Part shown: positions 31,928 to 42,567 of the stretch, in pieces
Numbering within the stretch: position 1 is the stretch's first letter
How the letters are laid out: every line of letters starts with the position of its first letter
NCBI GenBank assembly: GCA_012274445.1
Contig: JAAROD010000093.1
Coordinates: 1,426,001 to 1,490,000, forward strand
Direction of reading: 5' to 3'
Origin: Sclerotiophoma versabilis
Taxonomy: Eukaryota > Ascomycota > Dothideomycetes > Pleosporales > Didymellaceae
DNA length: 64,000 bases
Made by a program: the position numbers and the translations under genes
Notes under the pieces: model-generated
What the model saw: the letters and a program-made list of their open reading frames with translations, nothing else
Databases searched by the model: none
Told to the model about the DNA's origin: nothing

Positions 31928-32985
31928 CTATTGCGTCGGACACCCTTCGTCCATGCCTGCCAGCGCTTCTTGCGCAGCATTCATATCGCCGACAAGATCG
32001 GGCGGCGGCGAGCCAGCAGCTTGCATCTGTAGGCCAGTCAGTAACATGAATGGGAACCATCAGAGGGTTGGCATACCTTCTGCATTCTTTCCACAATGTA
32101 CTCCCTGTCCTTTGCGTTGTCGTCACTATACCCTTTCCTCTCGAATCGTGCTGTGATCTCCTTGACCAGCACCTGCTGCTCCTCATACCTCTTCAGATCC
32201 TCCTTCGGCACCTTGTCCTTGTTCTTCTCCATCCACGCTGGGAACTTGTCATCAAGCTCCTTCATGGGCTCGTACAGGATCTCCTTGTTTGTCAACTGCT
32301 CCATCATGCCCATCAGTATCTTACTGAAATCCTCATCGCTACCCTCCCCACTAAACCCACCACTCTCCATCTCCTTGAGCATCTGGGCAAGAATATCATC
32401 CTGGTTGGCGGACGAGGCGGCGGCGGAAGAGGCAGCGTCGCCAGACTCTTGCATGCGGTCCATTGTCTTTCTAATTGTGTCTTGGAAGCTTTTGTCTGCT
32501 TTGCTGGTAGATCCGCCAGCTTTGGGGGGTGTGCCATCTTTCAGTGACGAGGAGGCTGTTGCGGCTGCTTCTGAGGCTGTGGAGGCAGGAAGGTGGTCGC
32601 CGCCCATTTCGCTGTTCATTTCTTTCATAATGTCCTCGAATTGCTTCTGGAAGTCGCCTTGCCCAAGCAGCTGCGCCATTTCTTCTTGCAGCTTCTTCGC
32701 GAACTCATCTTCATCTTGTAGGAGGAGCTCGGCGGGTGAGACGTCCTCCGGTCTCCCAGGGCCTGATGCGGACGGTGGGGCGTGCTGTGGTGCAGCTTTG
32801 GGTGCAGGTGCTGCAGGCGCTACAGGTGCTGCAGGTGCTTTCGAGTCGAGCTTTGTGTTTGCAAATTCGTCCAGCACGTCGTCCAGGTCCGAGAGATCGT
32901 CTTCTTCGGGGTCTGACGCCATGTCGGCTGGTGGAGGGGCAGCTTTCACATGCTCCCTCTCTTGCTTTGCTGGCGCGTCCGCCAT
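31928..32985 (-). CDS. pex19: Peroxin Pex19, peroxisomal membrane protein chaperone/import receptor
   Basis: 335-residue cytosolic and peroxisomal receptor that binds membrane-protein targeting signals and docks on Pex3. Exons are 32985-32077 and 32026-31928, with a 50-nt intron. The acidic N-terminus (SDPEEDDLSDLDDVLDEF) is the Pex3-binding region type. A Pro/Ala-rich linker follows, then the conserved C-terminal helical domain (ILYEPMKELDDKFPAWMEKN, LKRYEEQQVLVKEITARFER). The short last exon adds MQAAGSPPPDLVGDMNAAQE and ends in CPTQ, a CaaX farnesylation box as in other Pex19 proteins. The start is ATG 32985; the longer frame opens at TTG. It is divergent from UBC9 with 469 bp between the start codons. 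Confidence 0.93.
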
Positions 32986-33454
32986 TGCTGTGTGCTTCAA
33001 TGTGTCTCTTACTAGTGAAGTTGCAACGCGCTGGAGTTTCTGGGTTCACGCGAATGGCAGACGTTAGATGTGCGAATGCAGGTCCCTCACGCGCCGCTCG
33101 TCGGCGCTGATAGCCGTCGACATTCAGCCTCGGCCGCTGCTGGGTGGGGCAGTCGCAACCGGCGCGGCGGGGCAGGGATTGCCTGCTGGGCTCGCCTGCT
33201 GGGTTGGATTCACGCTTAATTGTTGTACGTCACGTGGGCTCTTGTGGTCGCTGCAGGTGCTGAGCAAGTCGAGCTCACGTCTGCCCAAGCTCTTGACGCC
33301 GCTCATTCACTTTCACCACGCTCGCCACCGCATAAAACGCAACGTCTTGCTTGTGTTCGAGTCGCCGAACTCTCCACTCGCTTCAACACAAACCACAGCA
33401 TCAGCGACGAACCGAAAACTCACCGACGCTTGACACTAGCCCTGCGACTTCACC
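32986..33454. promoter_or_regulatory. Divergent promoter region of pex19 and ubc9
   Basis: 469 bp between divergent start codons. No clear TATA box. The sequence CACGTGGG near 33231 is a possible E-box. Open frames across this stretch are low-complexity. Confidence 0.45.
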
Positions 33455-34063
33455 ATGTCTCTGTGCATGAACCGCCTCTCTGAGGAGAGGTAAGCAGACG
33501 CTGGCCATGGAATTTGTGCCTTGCGCTAACACGGTACCAAGGAAGCAATGGAGACGCGATCACCCGTTCGGCTTCTTCGCAAAACCCATGCGCGGCGCGA
33601 ACGGCATGATGGACCTTAAGAAGTGGGATTGCGGTGTGCCGGGCAAGGAGAAGACCATCTGGGAGGGTGGCCTGTTCAAGCTCGAGGTCACATTCCCAGA
33701 CGAGTACCCGACAAAGCCACCCAAGTGTACGTCCTCAACCGCCTCCAAGCCGAGTCGCAGTGAAGCCTTGGCCCGGCTCTGACCACCCACGCATTCTAAC
33801 GCACTGCAGGCAAGTTTGTACCTCCACTATTCCACCCCAACGTCTACCCATCTGGCACAGTATGCCTGTCCATTCTCAACGAAGAAGAAGGCTGGAAGCC
33901 CGCCATCACAATCAAGGAGATCCTGCTCGGCATCCAGTCACTGCTCGACGAGCCGAACCCAGAATCGCCGGCGCAAGCAGACGCATTCAACCTCTTCAAG
34001 AAGGACCGAGCAGCGTACGAGAAGAAAGTGCGCGCAGTCGTCAAGGAGAATCCGGCGCCCTAG
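33455..34063 (+). CDS. ubc9: SUMO-conjugating enzyme E2 Ubc9
   Basis: 157 residues, exactly the usual length for Ubc9. Exons are 33455-33489, 33542-33726 and 33810-34063; introns are 52 and 83 nt. The protein reads MSLCMNRLSEERKQWRRDHP at the N-terminus (SUMO-binding basic helix) and contains the Ubc9-specific insert DLKKWDCGVPGKEKT. The active-site block FHPNVYPSGTVCLSILNEEE places the catalytic cysteine at residue 92, and PAQADAFNLFKKDRAAYEKK forms the last helices. It accepts SUMO from the Aos1-Uba2 E1 and conjugates it to psi-KxE lysines in nuclear proteins. All splice junctions are fixed by the strongly conserved sequence. Confidence 0.96.
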
Positions 34064-34785
34064 GCTTGCAGAGGTATGCATACCGACTCGGGTTCGTGAG
34101 TGGTAAAGGGCCTGTGTTTTCGAGGTCAGAACTAAGGAAGAGTTTGGAACTAGGGGGCGAAGTGACGCGTCTGCTGGTCACATTTGCATCTTTGATGGGG
34201 CTTTGACTCGCATTTAACATGAGAGCGATATATCCACGGCTTCTGGCGTTAAGGGAGTGATGGACATGATGACGGCTCACCTGAACTCTACACAGGTAGT
34301 TTTGGGCCGAAACATCTGCTTCGCGAATTATTCGCAACTACGTAAAACGATATAACTGCAACTACCACATGCATCGCAATGAGTATCCCCAAGACATTGT
34401 GCATACTTCACTGTTACCATCTCTCAAGACACTGCGACGAGACTAAATGTCTGACTTTGTCCTTCATTCCAGCATAGTGAGGCAATCGCGCAAACCCCGG
34501 TTCATCTGTTTTAGCGCGATTCTTGGAAGCTCCGACCAACGGCATCGTCACTCCCTCGAAGCTACACTCCAATCACCTTCACTCAGGTGCCATTCCTTCT
34601 TTCACCAGAGTACTGTTGCTGTCGCATCAGCTGCACATATCGAGCAACTGACTTGTGTAATCATCGATTATTGCTGTCTCGCATATCTTCCTTGGAACCA
34701 GGACAACTCAGTAGCCTCTGTCACCCACCGACGCTTCCTCTAACGAGCACCAACGCAAACAACAGCCCAAAAGAAGCTCCACGCC
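34064..34785. other. Spacer between ubc9 and the Pab2-type gene
   Basis: 3' flank of ubc9 and 5' region of the RRM gene; a C/T-rich tract precedes the latter. No gene supported. Confidence 0.5.
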
Positions 34786-35857
34786 ATGTCTGACATTGAT
34801 GCCGATATCAAGCGCGAGGAAGAGCTCAAGCGCGAAGAAGATGAGCGTCTTGACACCGCGGAAGATGAGCGTCTTGATACCGCACAAGACGAGCGCCGCG
34901 GAGACGATGCCACCGAAGAGGTACGACGCGCTTTCCTACCGTTTCACGCTCGCTTGAACACTCGGTCATGTGCGATAGATGCGCCCCCTACCCTGAACAC
35001 GATCCTCCATCTGACGGCGAGGCTGACAATGCTCAACAGGAAGAGATCTCAGCTATGAGGCGTCGCGTTCAGGAGATGGAAGAAGAAGCTCAGAAGCTGC
35101 GCGAAATGCAGCAGTCGCTCGACCACGAACGCCACGAGATGCGCGAAAGCAAGGAGGACGTCGACTCGCGGAGTGTCTTCGTTGGCAATGTCGACTACGG
35201 CGCCAGCCCAGAAGAGATTCAGGCACATTTCCAGAGCGTTGGCAGCATCAATCGTGTCACAATCCTGCTCGACAAGTTCACAGGGCATCCTAAAGGGTCA
35301 GTACCAAGAGGAGGTTTTCTTTGCGCCTTTGGTTGAGAGTGACATGTTTTATCCATCCACGAAGCCGTTATGCGCCGGCTGATGCGCTTCATGAGGTGGC
35401 GCGCGTCTGGCGCACATATCGCTCCGACATCATCTTTCACAACCTGGCAAGAGTTTGGCAGAAAGATTGGAACGCTAATGGGCGTATGCAGGTATGCGTA
35501 TGTAGAGTTCACAGAACCTAGTCTGGTCAATGAGGCTCTTGTCCTCGATAATAGCCAGTTCCGTAACAGGAACTTGAAGGTACGTTATGATAGTTCTATT
35601 TACTCGAAAGGAAACTGTTTGCTGACAGCCTGCAGGTCGTACCCAAGCGAACGAACTTGCCCGGCATGTCAAGAGGCGGCCGAGGCGGCCCCAGAGGAGG
35701 CCGTGGAGGATTTGGCGGTCGGGGAGGGCCATACGGTGGTCGCGGTGGCTACGGTGGCGGTGGTGGTGGTGGCGGCGGCGGCGGCTTCGCTCCTCGCGGT
35801 GGCGGTTACCGTGGTGGATATCGTGGCCGTGGCGGCTCTGGCTATCGTCCATACTAG
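34786..35857 (+). CDS. pab2: Nuclear polyadenylate-binding protein, PABPN1/Pab2 type
   Basis: 233 residues in four exons: 34786-34920, 35040-35296, 35492-35579 and 35636-35857 (introns 119, 195 and 56 nt). An acidic/basic N-terminus is followed by a coiled-coil (SAMRRRVQEMEEEAQKLREM) and one RRM. RNP2 is SVFVGNVDYG and RNP1 is GYAYVEFT, created by splicing GG|G TAT. The linker NRNLKVVPKRTNLPGM is characteristic of PABPN1/Pab2. The C-terminus is a Gly/Arg-rich RGG tail ending GGSGYRPY, a likely arginine-methylation target. Role in the family: poly(A) tail length control and nuclear RNA decay. An alternative acceptor about 70 bp upstream of exon 2 would add a short acidic stretch, but its phase does not fit the donor. 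Confidence 0.9.
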
Positions 35858-36158
35858 TTGCACACTATCGATTTGGAAGAAGACTCTGGTCGTTTGGACT
35901 GCGAGTTGTAGTTACTGGAATTGATATCAGGAGCACAGAATTGAGCTGAGATCCTCAACAGGGGAGGACAGAGCTTGTAACATATTACTATGTGTATGCG
36001 GGAAGCTGGAGGGGTCAACGTCAACAGCAGGAACATCCATCGTATTTGGGGTTACTGCTGACGCCCAACAACTATTAGGAATTATCTTTGGTTATATTGC
36101 GTTTGTTTAAAGGCTGCGTCAGAGTTCCCAACATCTGTTACTGATCTACTGATCCTCT
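35858..36158. other. Short convergent spacer
   Basis: 3' flanks of pab2 and the first DUF7730-like gene; AT-rich, nothing else seen. Confidence 0.6.
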
Positions 36159-37142
36159 TCACACCGAAGCTTTACAGGTCAGTTGCAATGAGTATCCCAT
36201 AGTCATGTCCATCTGCGATCGCCTCAGCTCATTATTTGGACAGAAGACATGCACATTGCACGGCAGCTCATAGAGCTCGTCGGTAACTGGCCCCGCCCTC
36301 CAAGCTCCCCGCGCGACACCACTGCCCTTATCTCTAACGAGCTCCTTCGCGCTCGCCTCAACCCAATCTTTGAACGCAGCAGCAACATCACAATCCGCCG
36401 AGATAAAGATACAATCCACATGCCTAAACCGACCAAGCCACTCCCACCGCCACTCAGCTGGCCGCTTCCTCAGGCCTCCGCAATGTCGCCCATCCCACCT
36501 CATTTTCAAACGCGACTCCGTTGGATCCACGAAAGGCTCCATGAGTCTCAGAAACCTTGCTAGTGGCCAAGTTTTCCGCATTTCCTTCCGCTTTGGATCA
36601 TGATAACATACCGAAGAGAGACCCGGACAGGACTCTTCGCTAGCAGGGACGTCAAGGGCAATATTCCTCACGGCGCCTGCCTTGAACAAGAGAGTCTGAT
36701 GCTTCTGATCATACGCGCGCGTGTGGTCCTGCTGCAGCAACATATGCTCTCTTTCCACTGTCCATGAGGCTCGTTGCTCCCCGGCCCCACTTTTTTGTTC
36801 TGGCAGACGTAGTGACGGAGAGCTTTTGGGGCAGTGTGGAAGCAATGGACCACGACAACATGGGCTGAACCAGCGAGTAGAGAGGAGGAATTCAGTGGCT
36901 TCTGAGCATATCGCGCGGCTTGTCAGGAGCCAAAGCGGAAGGCCGGCGATGGCGTTTTTGCTGAGATTGGGAAAGGATGGAGAGAGTAGGATGACGACGC
37001 CGTCATAGGTGGCGCTGTAATGTCGAGAGGCGCTGCTAAGTTCGAATGAACGCTGGGAAGGACCGAAGGCGTGGTCGTAGATAGTGTTGCGGATTTCGAG
37101 GGGAAGGTCGAAGAGGGTGAGGTCGTGGACTGTCTTGCGCAT
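36159..37142 (-). CDS. DUF7730/F-box-like fungal protein, full-length tandem copy
   Basis: 327-residue single-exon protein. The N-terminal motif FDLPLEIRNTIYDHAFG is typical of the many fungal proteins that begin with an F-box-like or DUF7730-like LPxEIRxxIY helix. PLWLLTSRAICSEATEFLLS is a second conserved block, and RNIALDVPASEESCPG and a C-terminal alpha/beta region follow. No signal peptide or membrane helix. Function is unknown; relatives are often expanded and lineage-specific. A TATATAT element lies 45 bp upstream. A shorter paralogue is directly upstream on the same strand. Confidence 0.7.
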   Translation of the reverse strand: MRKTVHDLTLFDLPLEIRNTIYDHAFGPSQRSFELSSASRHYSATYDGVVILLSPSFPNLSKNAIAGLPLWLLTSRAICSEATEFLLSTRWFSPCCRGPLLPHCPKSSPSLRLPEQKSGAGEQRASWTVEREHMLLQQDHTRAYDQKHQTLLFKAGAVRNIALDVPASEESCPGLSSVCYHDPKRKEMRKTWPLARFLRLMEPFVDPTESRLKMRWDGRHCGGLRKRPAEWRWEWLGRFRHVDCIFISADCDVAAAFKDWVEASAKELVRDKGSGVARGAWRAGPVTDELYELPCNVHVFCPNNELRRSQMDMTMGYSLQLTCKASV

Positions 37143-37186
37143 GGCAGACCCTCCTGTGCTCTTTCTTTGATTCGGGTAATCGTTCC

Positions 37187-37193
37187 TATATAT
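37187..37193 (-). promoter_or_regulatory. TATA element of the first DUF7730-like gene
   Basis: TATATAT, 45-51 bp upstream of ATG 37142. The paralogous gene has the same element at nearly the same distance. Confidence 0.4.
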
Positions 37194-37318
37194 GTATTAC
37201 AATCAACTGATCCATGACTCATAAAGCTAATCAGTGGAGTTTGGAGGAAAGCTGGCTGTTTCATTGGCGGCCTAACGCCTTTGTGTCTGGATGGGAGTGA
37301 GTCATCTACACAGGTACC

Positions 37319-38050
37319 CTAGGTATAGACTCTCCCATCTTTAGGCCAGTTGATGTATGGCATTGAGCGGTCAAGGCTTTCTGCATCAAACATCATGTTT
37401 AGGTGCAAGCGCGAGTGAGACACAAAGGGGTGTATGACTTCCAAAAATTCGGTCCAGGGTTGGTTGTAGTTTGCCGGTATTGGGTCATTGTAGAGCAATG
37501 AGGAACTGAAAAAGCTCAGCCTAGTCGGGAAGCTGAGCGCAATGTTCCGGATACTGTGTTTACAAAGGAGAAGGGACTGTCGTACTGGACTGCAGGTTGC
37601 GACTCTAGCTCGATCTGAGAAAAGGGTGTACCGTGCGGTCTGGGTATGGTCGGATGGCTGCTGTGGATGCTGTTCCTGCTGTTGCTGCTGCTGCTGCACT
37701 TGTCGCATTTGATGTCGTTGCCGCCACGTCAGCACTGGAGGATGCCATCCTGGCATTGTTCGATAATCTGACGATGGACTGCGTTTATCGGACGGAAAGT
37801 GTGGGCAGATCCACCTCGTGCACAGCAGAAGATTAACGGCTTCTTCACGAATTTTTCGATTTGTTAGGAGCCATAGCGGCAGATCGTTGACTCTGTCCGT
37901 GCTGCATTCAAGAGAGCGTAAGGAAGCTATGAAGGTGAAATGGCCGTAAGTGAAGGAGCCCTGTACTTGTCCAAAAGCATAGTTGTAGACAAGATCTCGA
38001 AGTTCGCGAGGCAGGTGGAAGAAGGTGACCTTACTCTCCGTCGTTGTCAT
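37319..38050 (-). CDS. DUF7730/F-box-like fungal protein, shorter tandem paralogue with polyQ
   Basis: 243 residues from ATG 38050 (MTTTESKVTFFHLPRELRDL); ATG 38098 would add 16 residues but overlaps the TATA-like element. HLPRELRDLVYNYAFGQVQG and PLWLLTNRKIREEAVNLLLC align with the LPLEIRNTIYDHAFG and PLWLLTSRAICSEATEFLLS blocks of the neighbour, so these are tandem paralogues. A Gln run (VQQQQQQQEQHPQQ) sits in the middle, encoded by CTG/TTG-type repeats on the plus strand. It ends about 80 residues earlier than its neighbour (WPKDGRVYT), lacking the C-terminal region, either by truncation or divergence. Function unknown. Confidence 0.65.
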   Translation of the reverse strand: MTTTESKVTFFHLPRELRDLVYNYAFGQVQGSFTYGHFTFIASLRSLECSTDRVNDLPLWLLTNRKIREEAVNLLLCTRWICPHFPSDKRSPSSDYRTMPGWHPPVLTWRQRHQMRQVQQQQQQQEQHPQQPSDHTQTARYTLFSDRARVATCSPVRQSLLLCKHSIRNIALSFPTRLSFFSSSLLYNDPIPANYNQPWTEFLEVIHPFVSHSRLHLNMMFDAESLDRSMPYINWPKDGRVYT

Positions 38051-38460
38051 GATGGGGGTCTCTTGAGGATGATTTCCATGTGAGCAGAGACATCTCATAT
38101 ATATGCATCGCAGTAACTAAAGTCAAATGTACACAAAGATCAGAAGTAGTGTATTTCAACGAGGTACGATTAACTAGAGTACGAGTCATGTGGGCTGAGA
38201 ATTGTAGCTGAGAGGGGATAGTGAGAACGTGTGATGTTGTTGGGTGGCCTGAAGTCCACAAATTGACGATGTAGAAGTGAGTCATCCCCACATGTATGGT
38301 AGTGGTCTTGTCAAAACGGGTGAACGTATTGCAAGGGCCGGTTGTAAGGTAGGAGTAGATGACAGAGCTAGTCGTGATATTCTGTGATGCTGGCATCTGC
38401 CAATCCGAATGGCTTCGAGAAAGCTATACGTATGGTCCCTTCCAGCCGCTTGCTCGATCC
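38051..38460. other. Spacer between DUF7730-like gene and P-loop kinase
   Basis: Promoter of the shorter DUF7730-like gene (TATATAT at 38098-38104) and 3' flank of the kinase gene. No other feature seen. Confidence 0.5.
38098..38104 (-). promoter_or_regulatory. TATA element of the shorter DUF7730-like gene
   Basis: TATATAT, 48-54 bp upstream of ATG 38050. Its match in position to the neighbouring paralogue supports choosing 38050 as the start. Confidence 0.4.
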
Positions 38461-39324
38461 TCAGTCTTTACTTGTACCTACACCTTGGTACTCCGGGGCC
38501 CACTCTGGGTCTTCTTTACTTTTGATTAACTCATGCACATCTAGCCTTGAGTCCATAATTTCTTGTCCATTTACTAGATCGTTTTCATCAGCTCTCTTAG
38601 CTGCCTCTTCCTCATTCTGTGCGATTCCTGCCTTGACGTGTCTGTGTATCAGACGCTTGCGCGCAACCTGGAAGTCCACATCGACGAACCAAAGCTCGTC
38701 CATAAGATCTGCTGCTTCTCTCCAAGGACCATGATTCAGGGAGCAGTAGTTGCCTTCGAAGATGACAATGCGCACAGAGGGCGCGATTGGTATGTCATCC
38801 GCGACAGGGTCCTTCTTCGCGTGATCGAAGCTAGGGGCATATAACGTCCGTGTCTCCGGCAGAATTGGCTCTCGTAACTTCTTAACCAATGCCAGAAAAT
38901 TTTCAGCGTCAAAAGTAAATGCTGCTCCTCTTCGCGCATGTGCGTTCTGCGGGTCAGGCATGGCATCAAGTTGCGCACGTGATAAATGGTAGCCGTCCAT
39001 TGGTATGAATGCTGCGACTGGATTTCCATTGTACGTGCCAGGGGAGCTTTGGGCATGCTTGTTATTGAGACCGTTGGAAACTTTAGCCGCGAGTGTGGTT
39101 TTGCCTAAGTTCAATCAGTCCTGCAGTCTGGACATATGGCCTCAGTCACCAAGCAAGGTACGTACCTGAACCTGGTATGCCAGATACTGCAACCATCAAT
39201 CGCCTCGAGCCACTGATACCTTGAAACTTCTCTACATGCTCCCGTCAGTATGTAATCAGGTCAACAAAAAGGTTGACTTCACACCCCATGTCTTCTCGAC
39301 CAAGCGATCGACTTGTTCCTGCAT
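38461..39324 (-). CDS. P-loop kinase of the uridine kinase/phosphoribulokinase superfamily (Yfh7-like)
   Basis: 249 residues in three exons: 39324-39285, 39231-39166 and 39104-38461 (introns 53 and 61 nt). Splicing creates the Walker A motif GIPGSGKT at residues 31-38, preceded by the beta-strand RLMVAVS. Downstream are IPMDGYHLSRAQLDAMPDP (substrate-binding Asp, PRK-like), RRGAAFTFDAENFLALVKKL, VIFEGNYCSLNHGPW (Walker B region) and the lid VARKRLIHRHVKAGI. This arrangement matches the fungal Yfh7/FrcK-like subgroup with a small-molecule (sugar, nucleoside or vitamin) substrate. The actual substrate is not deducible. Without the first two exons the protein would lack its ATP-binding loop. Confidence 0.82.
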
Positions 39325-39922
39325 GCTTGTGTGGATCCCAAGCTTCTTGGAAGCAATTAGTTCTTCTTTGCTGCTGTTGGCCTTGAACAATCGATAGCTC
39401 GGCGACAATCAGGGTCAGCCGTGAACTGAAAGAATGCTGCTTTTGTTTCGGCGCAATCTCTGTAGGCTGTGGGGGATTGAGCTCTCAATCAGAGGCCAAG
39501 CTACCGCTGACGTCGTTTTGTGGGGGGAATTGGTGCACGTGATGAACATAGTGTTGATGTGTCAATATCTTGGAGATAGTGAGACATGACAGGCGACTAG
39601 GGCTGCGCTTTCGCTATCTCTACTATAGGTCCTCTGAGGTTCGTGGTGTTGCGTCGCTGGTAAAGGTTGCTGCTTGAAGCAAACGCGACAGCCAATCGGT
39701 GCGCAATACGACAGCGGAAGTGCATAGTAATCGGGGGTGCATGGCGCCTGACGCCGAGAAGGATGCACAGATCGCAGCTGCCAACAAACTTCTTGGGCTG
39801 TGTTACGCTTGTATGCGTCGACGACAATCATCATGGTTGAGCACTCACCGTAGTCAATCTTTGCATTTACCAGTTGATCAGTTGGTGCGTTACGGACGCG
39901 TCATAGCTTGCTTCCAGGAACC
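39325..39922. other. Divergent spacer between the P-loop kinase and glucosidase I genes
   Basis: 598 bp holding both promoters. No TATA box stands out, and short frames have no known domain. Confidence 0.5.
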
Positions 39923-42567
39923 ATGCAGCTTTCAGCGATTTTGGTAGCGTTCGCCCATGCTGCACCTGCACTCTCAAAGACAGTCGACTCCTCGCTCTAT
40001 TCCAACGAAGCGCCGCTGCTATGGGGGCCGTACCGACCCAATCTCTACCTGGGCATCCGCCCTCGAGTGCCCGAGAGTCTTGTTGCGGGGTTGATGTGGG
40101 GAAAGTTGAATGAACAGGACAAGAGTGGGTGGTTGATTGAGCTTGGGGAGGAAATATCTGGAAAGCGCTGACCGGCATCGCAGAATTGCGACACACAGTC
40201 GAGCAGAATGATGGCATGGCCATGTATGGCTGGACCACCTACGATGCGCGCGCTGGTGGTACCCAGATCATTCAGGACGTCGGGAATCAAATCGATATCA
40301 CGACCGAATTCGTAAAGAAGTCTGAGGGCCAGAGTGCAGGCAACTGGGCGTTGCGAATCAGAGGCAAACCGCGCAATGGCGCACCCGCAGACATGAAGAC
40401 GTCAGTCGTTTTCTACGTGGGTATGGAGGCCAAAGAAGGTTGCGCAGACTGCCAACTTGACGCTTTCGAACAACTTGGTACTGGCGAGGACAAAACCGTC
40501 GAGGCAGTGAACTTCGCCATCAAACACCCGCGACTGGGCTCTGCGGGTATCCACGTTCCGACATCAGTGGGCGAGGACGGGCGGCATGAGGGCACAATTG
40601 CGCATAGTCTGAACGTCACCGAGGAGAAGCTGTGGCAGGCAAAGTGTGAGTGCAACCTGTCTTACAACATGCTGGTGTTAGGAGCTCAGTCAATAAGCTG
40701 ACACTCCTGTGGGCAAGAAGCCACTTTCCTAGATGCATTGAAAGCTCAATCGAAGGATCAAACAAAGGCCGGAAAGATGGACTTGGTACTTCGCAACGTC
40801 CCTGGATCAGGCAACATGCACTTTGTGCAGATGATCGTTCACGGCAGCTTCCATTTTGACGTGCTCTACTCAAGTCGGGCAGCAACGCGTGCCATGACCG
40901 CATCGGAGATGGGGAGCAGCATTCAAGATTCAGTGGTTGCATACCGAAAAGCCTACTCTCGCGTCTTCAACCACAAGGCTCCGTTCAACACAGACAAACA
41001 CACTACGTTCGGTGAGATGATGCTCGCAGACTTGTTGGGCGGCATTGGATACTTCCATGGTAAAGCAAAGATTGACACGTCGAAGAAAGCCATCTACGCT
41101 GAAACCACGGCCAAGTTCTGGGAAAAGACGGAAGATGCCAAGAAACACTCCATACCCGAGACGATAGGGCCGTATGAACTGTTAACGCACACTCCAGCTC
41201 GAGCTGTTTTTCCACGTGGCTTCTTATGGGATGAAGGTTTCCACCTGCTTCTTGTACTCGACTGGGACGTCGATCTGGCCTTGGAGGTTGTGCGAAGCTG
41301 GCTCAAAACTATGGATGAAGACGGTTGGATAGCCAGAGAGCAGGCTGTCGGCGCTGAAGCTGAGGATGGCGCCCCCGGCGGCTCCGTTACGCAGTATCCA
41401 CACATTGCCAGTCCGCCGACGCTGTTCCTTGTAGTATCAAGGTTTATCGACATGCTACAGGGGAAAGTGAAGTACTATGGCCATGAGTCAACGCTCCTGA
41501 AGCCGGAAGCAGGCAAGAAGTTTGTCGCAAAGCTATACCCGCTCTTGAAGAAGCACTACGAATGGTGGCGCAAATCTCAGTCTGGAGACATCGAGTCTCA
41601 CTCCATTCCATCAGCCAATCTCAACGAAGGATACAGGTGGCGAGGTCGTACGCCAGAGACGACGTACGCCAGCGGACTTGACGACTACCCACGAGCAGAG
41701 CCTCCAGACATCACCGAGCTCCATCTGGACGCTCTCTGCTGGGTGGGGTCAATGTCCCGTACTCTCGAAAAGGTCGCCTTCTTCACCGAGACCACGCACG
41801 ATGCATTCACCTACCAAAACCACATCCGCGGCGTCAAGGTCAACCTCGAGACCCTGCACTGGGAAGACAAGCAAAACGTATATTGCGACACGGTTGTTCG
41901 CGACAACAGACACACACACGTCTGTCACAAAGGCTACGTCTCTCTTTTCCCCTTCGTGACCGGCTTCATTGACGCCAATCATCCCCATCTCGACGCAACG
42001 CTGCGCCTGCTGCGCGACCCAAACCAGCTCTGGACCGACCACGGCATCAAGTCCCTCTCGCAAGAAAGCAAGAAGTACGGCGTCGGCGACAACTACTGGC
42101 GCAGTCCGATTTGGATAAATTTCAACTACATGATCCTCGCGCAGCTCCTGTCCCTCGCTAACACGCCAGGCCCGCAACAAGAGCGCTGTAAGGATATCTA
42201 CATCGAGCTACGTCGTAACATTGTGCACACCGTCTTCAGCTCTTGGCTGCAGACGGGGTATGTGTGGGAGCAATACGATCCCGTTGGTGGGCATGGGCAG
42301 CGCACACAGCACTTTACAGGCTGGAGCACGTTGGTGGTGAATATTATGGCGATGCCGGATTTGGAACAGCGAGAGGGCGTCAAGGAGAAAGTAAAGGAGA
42401 TGTACGAGGAGGCGAAAAAACAGGCGGTACAGAACCAGGGCTATAGCGCGGGGACAGTGATGTTGTTGGTTATGCTTGTCGTCTTTGTCTATGTTACGAG
42501 AAGGAGGTTTGCAGGGACGTGGAGGGGTTGGAGGAGAGTGAAGAAGGGTGGAGATCGTAATGTTTAG
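39923..42567 (+). CDS. cwh41: Mannosyl-oligosaccharide glucosidase (glucosidase I, GH63)
   Basis: 836-residue ER enzyme that removes the terminal alpha-1,2-glucose from Glc3Man9GlcNAc2 on new glycoproteins. Exons are 39923-40124, 40184-40645 and 40721-42567. The N-terminus is a short signal peptide (MQLSAILVAFAHAAPALS). Conserved blocks are LLWGPYRPNLYLGIRPRVPE, RHTVEQNDGMAMYGWTTYD, FPRGFLWDEGFHLLL and the catalytic region LNEGYRWRGRTPE with ASGLDDYPRAEPPD. GDNYWRSPIWINFNYMIL and HFTGWSTLVVNIMA follow. A C-terminal helix (GTVMLLVMLVVFVYV) followed by basic residues gives type I topology. The first junction, DK|K LRHT, and the second, AK|S TFLD, are my best reading; another acceptor at the first intron is possible. 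Confidence 0.9.

Noticed and set aside
32096..33067. 323-residue Ser/Ala-rich open frame on the plus strand
   Set aside because: Antisense to pex19; Ser-rich composition mirrors the Glu/Ala/Asp codons of Pex19.
34968..35039. Alternative 5' extension of Pab2 exon 2 (PPSDGEADNAQQ)
   Set aside because: It looks protein-like, but no acceptor upstream of it matches the phase-0 donor at 34920; the branch site GCTGAC just before 35039 supports the shorter exon.
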